Shown here: piece by piece, positions 60,135-64,000 of the stretch | Position numbering within the stretch: position 1 is the first letter of the stretch | Layout: every line of letters starts with the position of its first letter | Assembly: GCF_003755175.1 (NCBI RefSeq) | Contig: NZ_RKHX01000001.1 | Location: 248,001-312,000 of the forward strand | Length of the DNA stretch: 64,000 nt | Reading direction: 5' to 3' | DNA from: Cellulomonas sp. PhB150 | GTDB taxonomy: Bacteria > Actinomycetota > Actinomycetes > Actinomycetales > Cellulomonadaceae | Notes under the pieces: model-generated | Seen by the model: only the letters and a program-made list of their open reading frames with translations | Database searches by the model: none | What the model was told of the DNA's origin: nothing | Program-made: the position numbers and the translations under genes

Positions 60135-61201
60135 CAGGACTCCTGTGCTGGTGGTTCGGGTGTGGCCACGACGAGGACGTCGGGGCCGAGGGGAAGGACC
60201 GTTCGGGTCACGAGGCGCAGCGCGCCGTCGATCGAGGTGATGCCGAGGTCGTCGACCGCGGGACGGCCTGCGCCGAGCAGGACGGGGGCGAGGTAGGCGT
60301 GCACCTCGTCGACGAGGCCGGCGCGGAGGAAGGCGGCGGCGAGCGTGGGGCCGCCCTCGACGAGCAGGTGCCGGACGCCGCGCGCGGCGAGCGCGACCAG
60401 CACCTCGTGGGGGTCGTGGCTGCGGACCTGGACGAGCTCCCCGCCTGGGCCGCGCAGCGCAGCATCGTCGCGCAGGTCGCGCAGGCCGACGACGACGCGC
60501 AGCGGCTGGTGCCCGTGCAGCGATCCGTCCGCAGTGCGGGCGGTCAGGCTCGGGTCGTCGGTCAGCGCCGTGCCGGTACCGACCGCGATCGCGTCGACCT
60601 CGGCGCGCAGGTCGTGGGCGTGCTGGCGGGCGACCGGGCCGGTGATCCACCGGCTCGAGCCGTCGGCTGCCGCGATGCGGCCGTCGAGCGTGCTGGCGAT
60701 CTTCAGGGTGACGAACGGGCGGTCGCGCTCGACCGCGTGGACCCATGCGCCGAGCACCTGGCGTCCCTCGTCGGCCAGCACGCCGGCCAGGACGTCGATC
60801 CCCTCGGCACGCAGGCGGGCCGCGCCGCCCGCGGCCAGCGGGTTGGGGTCCTCGACCGAGACGACCACCCGGCGGACGCCCGCGGCGACCAGCGCCTCGG
60901 TGCAGGGGCCCGTGCGGCCGGTGTGGTTGCAGGGCTCGAGCGTGACGACGGCGGTGGCTCCGTGGGTGTCGTGGCCCTGTGCGGCTGCGTCCGCGAGTGC
61001 GGCGACCTCGGCGTGCGGCGTGCCGGCACCCCGGTGCCAGCCCTCGCCGATCGTCGTGCCGTCGGCGGACAGCAGCACGCAGCCGACGCGCGGGTTGGGA
61101 TCCATCGCGGGACCGCGGCGCGCGAGGTCGAACGCCCGGCGCAGCGCGGCGGTCTCGACGGGGCTCGCGGAGTCGGCACGCGTGCTCGTCGTGCTGGTCA
61201 T
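60134..61201 (-). CDS. ribD: Bifunctional riboflavin deaminase/reductase
   Basis: A 355-residue enzyme with an N-terminal deaminase (TPHAEVAAL, LEPCNHTGRTGPC zinc site) and a C-terminal reductase (VTLKIASTLDGRIAA, SRWITGPVARQHAHDLRAEVDAIAVGTGTAL, LLVEGGPTLAAAFL). First gene of the rib operon. ATG 61201 has GGAGGTG 5 bases upstream. An FMN riboswitch is about 90 bases upstream of the start. Confidence 0.97.
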   Translation of the reverse strand: MTSTTSTRADSASPVETAALRRAFDLARRGPAMDPNPRVGCVLLSADGTTIGEGWHRGAGTPHAEVAALADAAAQGHDTHGATAVVTLEPCNHTGRTGPCTEALVAAGVRRVVVSVEDPNPLAAGGAARLRAEGIDVLAGVLADEGRQVLGAWVHAVERDRPFVTLKIASTLDGRIAAADGSSRWITGPVARQHAHDLRAEVDAIAVGTGTALTDDPSLTARTADGSLHGHQPLRVVVGLRDLRDDAALRGPGGELVQVRSHDPHEVLVALAARGVRHLLVEGGPTLAAAFLRAGLVDEVHAYLAPVLLGAGRPAVDDLGITSIDGALRLVTRTVLPLGPDVLVVATPEPPAQES

Positions 61202-61294
61202 CGTCCACCTCCCGGACAGCCTGGCGGCTCCGGGGTAGGCGCAGCCGGAACGGTCCGGCCAGCCACGGCGCGCGGGGTTGCCGCGCGTCGCCAC

Positions 61295-61420
61295 GTACTT
61301 CTCCCATCCGGACTTTCACCGTCGGTCCTGGAGTTCCACCAGGTCAACCGCTCCGTCCCGAAGGACGACGCGGGTCGCGGACTGTCACCGCCGGCTCGGA
61401 ATTGCACCGACCCCGGAGCA
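61295..61420 (-). promoter_or_regulatory. FMN riboswitch (RFN element) upstream of ribD
   Basis: On the minus strand the segment shows the conserved RFN parts in order: GGTCGGTGCAATTCCGA, GGCGGTGACAGTCCGCGA, TGGTGGAACTCCAGGACCG, GACGGTGAAAGTCCGGATG and GGGAGAAGTACG. Between it and ribD (61202-61294) is a G+C-rich hairpin (61269-61287) and a possible AGCCGGA/TCCGGCC stem near 61243, which may be the expression platform. It controls rib expression by FMN. Confidence 0.95.
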
Positions 61421-61487
61421 CGTGTTGCTCTTGCGCCAACGATCTTGCCACACGGCGCATTCCCGCTGGTGACGCGTGTGCGTCGTC

Positions 61488-62141
61488 TCAGGATGTGGCG
61501 AGTGCCCGCAGCGCGTCGATCTCGGCGGCCGGGTCGTCGGCGCCGTAGACGGCCGAGCCGGCGACGAACACGTTGGCACCGGCCTGCGCGATGCGGGCGA
61601 TGGTCCCGCGCGCGACGCCGCCGTCGACCTGGATCCACGTCGCCGCGCCGGCCTCGTCGGTCGCGGCCCGGGCGCGACGGATCTTGGGCAGCGTCCCCTC
61701 GATGAAGGACTGGCCGCCGAACCCGGGCTCGACGGTCATCACGAGAATCATGTCGATCTCGTCGAGCAGGTCGAGCAGGGGCTCGACGGGCGTCGCGGGT
61801 CGCAGGGCCACGCCGACGCGTGCTCCCCCGGCGCGCAGCTCACGCGCGAGCCGGACGGGCGCCTGAGCGGCCTCGAGGTGGAACGTCACGGACGCGGCGC
61901 CGGCCTCGGCGTAGGCGGGAGCCCAGCGGTCGGCGTCCTCGATCATCAGGTGCAGGTCGAGCGGCACCGGGGACACCTCGGCGAGCCGCGTGACGACCGG
62001 CACGCCGAGCGTCAGGTTCGGCACGAAGTGGTTGTCCATCACGTCGACGTGCGCGTAGTCGGCGTTCGCGATGCGGCCGAGATCACGCTCGAGGTTGGCG
62101 AAGTCGGCGGACAGGATGCTCGGGTTGATCAGCGCAGGCAC
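61488..62141 (-). CDS. rpe: Ribulose-phosphate 3-epimerase
   Basis: Rpe interconverts ribulose 5-phosphate and xylulose 5-phosphate, feeding the pentose phosphate pathway and the ribulose 5-phosphate used by Rib[61 protein letters not shown] and [13 protein letters not shown] are family motifs. 217 residues, GTG 62141. It sits between rsmB and the riboswitch, 25 bases after rsmB stop. Confidence 0.96.
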   Translation of the reverse strand: MPALINPSILSADFANLERDLGRIANADYAHVDVMDNHFVPNLTLGVPVVTRLAEVSPVPLDLHLMIEDADRWAPAYAEAGAASVTFHLEAAQAPVRLARELRAGGARVGVALRPATPVEPLLDLLDEIDMILVMTVEPGFGGQSFIEGTLPKIRRARAATDEAGAATWIQVDGGVARGTIARIAQAGANVFVAGSAVYGADDPAAEIDALRALATS

Positions 62142-62166
62142 GCTTGCCAGCCTAGCCGGGTGCCGG

Positions 62167-63660
62167 TCAGGACGTCCGGCGCAGCAGCGTCAGGTGCATC
62201 GCGTCGGTGCCGTGCACGTGCGGCCACAGCTGGACGTCGGTGCGGTCGCCCGGCAGGTCGACGGGCTGCGGCGCGATGCCGGCGACGACCGCGCGCGCGT
62301 CGATGGGCTCGACCCCGATCCCCGCCTTGCTCGCGGCGCGCAGGGCGTCCTTGACGACGAGCTGCGTCTCGGCCAGGTGCGGCGAGCACGTCACGTACGC
62401 GACGACTCCGCCGGGCCGGACGGCCGCGAGGGCGGAGCCGAGCAGCTCTCGCTGGAGGGCGGACAGCGCGCCGAGGTCGCTGGGGTGCCGCCGCCAGCGC
62501 GACTCGGGACGCCGGCGCAGCGCGCCGAGGCCCGTGCAGGGCGCGTCCACCATCACGCGGTCGTAGGACGCGGGCTCGTCGGTGCCGACCAGGCGCCCGT
62601 CGCCGGTGCGGACGTCCTCGATCGCGTCGGCCGGCAGAGCCCGCAGCGCCTGCTCGACGAGGCGGGTGCGGTGCGGCTGGACCTCGCTGGCGACCAGCCG
62701 GCCGCCGCGCTCGTCGACCAGCGCGGCGAGCAGCGCGGCCTTGCCGCCGGGGCCGGCGCACAGGTCGAGCCAGCGCTCGTCGGGGCCGTCGAGCGGTGCC
62801 GCGGCAAGGGCGAGCGCGACGAGCTGGCTGCCCTCGTCCTGCACGCCGGCGCGACCGTCACGGATCGCGCCCACCGCAGCCGGGTCGCCACCATCCAGGA
62901 TGTGCGCCGTCGGCGCGACGACGCCGGGCGTGCCGCCCAGCTCGTCGTCGTCCACGAGGCCCGGGCGCGCGACCAGCGTCACGCGCGGCGCCGCGTTGTC
63001 GGCGACGAGCAGCGCCTCGAGCTCGTCGGCCGAGCGCCCGTTCCCCACGAGCGCCTCGCGCAGCCCGCGCGCCACCCACTCGGGGTGGCTCTCGACCACG
63101 GCGAGCCGGGCGATCGGGTCGTCGTCGCGCGGGTCCGCGCCGTCGCCGATCAGGGTGAGCCACTCGTCGAGCGTCGACCGTCCCACGGCGCGCAGGACCG
63201 CGTTGACGAACTGCGCCGCGCCCGCGCCGGCACGCTGGCGCGCCAGGCCGACCGTCTCGCTGACCGCCGCGTGCGGCGGCACGCGCATGCCCAGCAGCTG
63301 GTGACTGCCGAGCCGCAGCAGGTCCAGGACCGGCGGGTCGATCTTGTCGAGGGCGCGGCCCGCCGCCTGCTCGATGATCGCGTCGTAGCGGCCCTGCAGG
63401 CGCAGCGTGCCGTAGGCGAGCTCGGTGGCGAACCCGGCGTCGCGGCCGCGGATGTGGCGCTCGCGCAGCAGCGGGGGAAGGACGAGGTTCGCGTACGAGT
63501 CGGACTCCGCGACGGCGCGCAGCACGTCGAACGCGACCGTGCGGGCGGGATCCGTGCCCTTGCGTCGCTCCCCGGGCGCCTGCGTGCTGCGCTCGGTGCG
63601 ACCCTCGGACCGGGCGGCGCCGCGCTGGCGGCCCTCGGGGTTCCTACGGTCGTCGCTCAT
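62167..63660 (-). CDS. rsmB: 16S rRNA cytosine-C5 methyltransferase
   Basis: A 497-residue RsmB/Fmu-type enzyme that methylates a cytosine of 16S rRNA. The N-terminal NusB-like domain spans about 40-180 ([27 protein letters not shown] in outline). The SAM site is [38 protein letters not shown] in outline, and [20 protein letters not shown] with VAYVTCSPH gives the two catalytic Cys. ATG 63660 overlaps the fmt stop. Confidence 0.95.
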   Translation of the reverse strand: MSDDRRNPEGRQRGAARSEGRTERSTQAPGERRKGTDPARTVAFDVLRAVAESDSYANLVLPPLLRERHIRGRDAGFATELAYGTLRLQGRYDAIIEQAAGRALDKIDPPVLDLLRLGSHQLLGMRVPPHAAVSETVGLARQRAGAGAAQFVNAVLRAVGRSTLDEWLTLIGDGADPRDDDPIARLAVVESHPEWVARGLREALVGNGRSADELEALLVADNAAPRVTLVARPGLVDDDELGGTPGVVAPTAHILDGGDPAAVGAIRDGRAGVQDEGSQLVALALAAAPLDGPDERWLDLCAGPGGKAALLAALVDERGGRLVASEVQPHRTRLVEQALRALPADAIEDVRTGDGRLVGTDEPASYDRVMVDAPCTGLGALRRRPESRWRRHPSDLGALSALQRELLGSALAAVRPGGVVAYVTCSPHLAETQLVVKDALRAASKAGIGVEPIDARAVVAGIAPQPVDLPGDRTDVQLWPHVHGTDAMHLTLLRRTS

Positions 63661-64000
63661 GCGCCCAGCACCAGCCCGTCGGTCAGCGAGTCGCCGCCTG
63701 CGAGCCGGGCGCCGCGCGCCCAGTCCGCTGCGTCCATCGCGCGCTTGCCGGCGGGGGTGACCTGCCCCAGGCGGACGGCCTGCGTGGCGGTGCCGACGAG
63801 GATCTCCTTGCGACCGACCTGGATCGTGCCGACCGGCAGCGTCTCCTGCGTGAGCGCGACGGGTCCGAGCCCGAGGCGGGTGCCGTCCGGGAGTGTCGTC
63901 CACGCGCCGGGCGCCGGCGTGCACGCGCGGATGCGGCGGTCCACCGCGTAGGCCGGGTGCTCCCAGCGCACGCGGGCGTCCTCGACCTCGAGCTTGGGCG
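63657..64000 (-). CDS. fmt: Methionyl-tRNA formyltransferase, C-terminal part
   Basis: The last 113 residues of Fmt, entering from the right edge of the window, with [37 protein letters not shown], typical of the Fmt C-terminal OB-like domain, and the [21 protein letters not shown] end. Fmt formylates initiator Met-tRNA. Its stop overlaps the rsmB ATG (ATGA), so fmt, rsmB and rpe probably belong to one transcript. Confidence 0.93.
   Translation of the reverse strand, partial: PKLEVEDARVRWEHPAYAVDRRIRACTPAPGAWTTLPDGTRLGLGPVALTQETLPVGTIQVGRKEILVGTATQAVRLGQVTPAGKRAMDAADWARGARLAGGDSLTDGLVLGA

Noticed and set aside
1..64000. tRNA, rRNA, CRISPR arrays or insertion sequences
   Set aside because: No GTTCGA-type T-arm context with a cloverleaf, no array of spaced repeats, and no transposase-like frame were seen. 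A tool such as tRNAscan would be decisive for tRNA genes.

Overview
The window is G+C-rich chromosomal DNA from an actinobacterium. The best inference is Cellulomonas or a close relative. The evidence is a secreted GH6 cellulase with four fibronectin-III modules and a CBM2 domain (7962-10832), an actinobacterial core gene complement (rbpA, garA, ftsR, pafBC, helY, a ppm1/lnt pair), mycobacterial-type gene order, frequent GTG starts and dense ATGA/GTGA overlaps. It contains ordinary chromosomal genes with one clear low-G+C insertion at about 52.2-55.4 kb. I saw no rRNA, tRNA, CRISPR array, transposase or replication origin.

Layout. 0-6.2 kb is a DNA protection and repair block: Dps, a split LigD (polymerase and ligase as separate overlapping genes) divergent from ku, a PolX-like PHP protein overlapping ku, and an HU-family protein. 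6.2-7.9 kb holds a DUF6328 membrane protein and a threonine-aldolase-type PLP enzyme. 7.9-14.9 kb is a cellulose-related cluster: the modular GH6 cellulase, a LacI-family regulator, and a divergent 899-residue cytoplasmic sugar-binding/PAS/degenerate-GGDEF protein. 14.9-17.4 kb has a DEAD-box RNA helicase with a probable structured leader and a CoA-binding protein. 17.5-22.9 kb is a block syntenic with M. tuberculosis Rv1822-Rv1830 (pgsA2, DUF881, small basic protein, DUF881, garA, ftsR, DUF151, MerR) but lacking gcvH.

22.9-38.8 kb is a mosaic of accessory genes. It contains a ParA-like ATPase, a metallo-beta-lactamase-fold protein, three GNAT enzymes, an SDR/MDR/TetR operon, an unusual unknown-domain/HAD fusion, DinB and DUF1801 proteins, an MDR gene divergent from a MarR regulator with several palindromes between them, a two-enzyme LLM/FAD-oxidase fusion and an aldo/keto reductase. 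38.8-41.6 kb has rbpA behind a good SigR-type promoter, then the polyprenol-phosphate mannosyltransferase and lnt pair that make lipoprotein and mannosylation functions. 42-52.2 kb carries an amidohydrolase, helY, a diacylglycerol kinase, tatC, tatA and pafC-pafB in compact same-strand order, with a divergent DUF3866 gene.

52.2-55.4 kb is the strongest candidate for something new: one large gene, visibly lower in G+C than its surroundings, encoding a HEPN-like RNxxxH motif followed by a NACHT-type NTPase, probably a single-gene antiphage or nucleic-acid-sensing system. 55.5-64 kb returns to core metabolism on the minus strand: fmt, rsmB, rpe, an FMN riboswitch, ribD-ribE-ribBA-ribH, a PnuC/PnuX transporter, hisE, hisG and a small membrane PH-type protein. 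The riboflavin genes, transporter and hisEG are so tightly spaced that they look like one riboswitch-controlled transcription unit.
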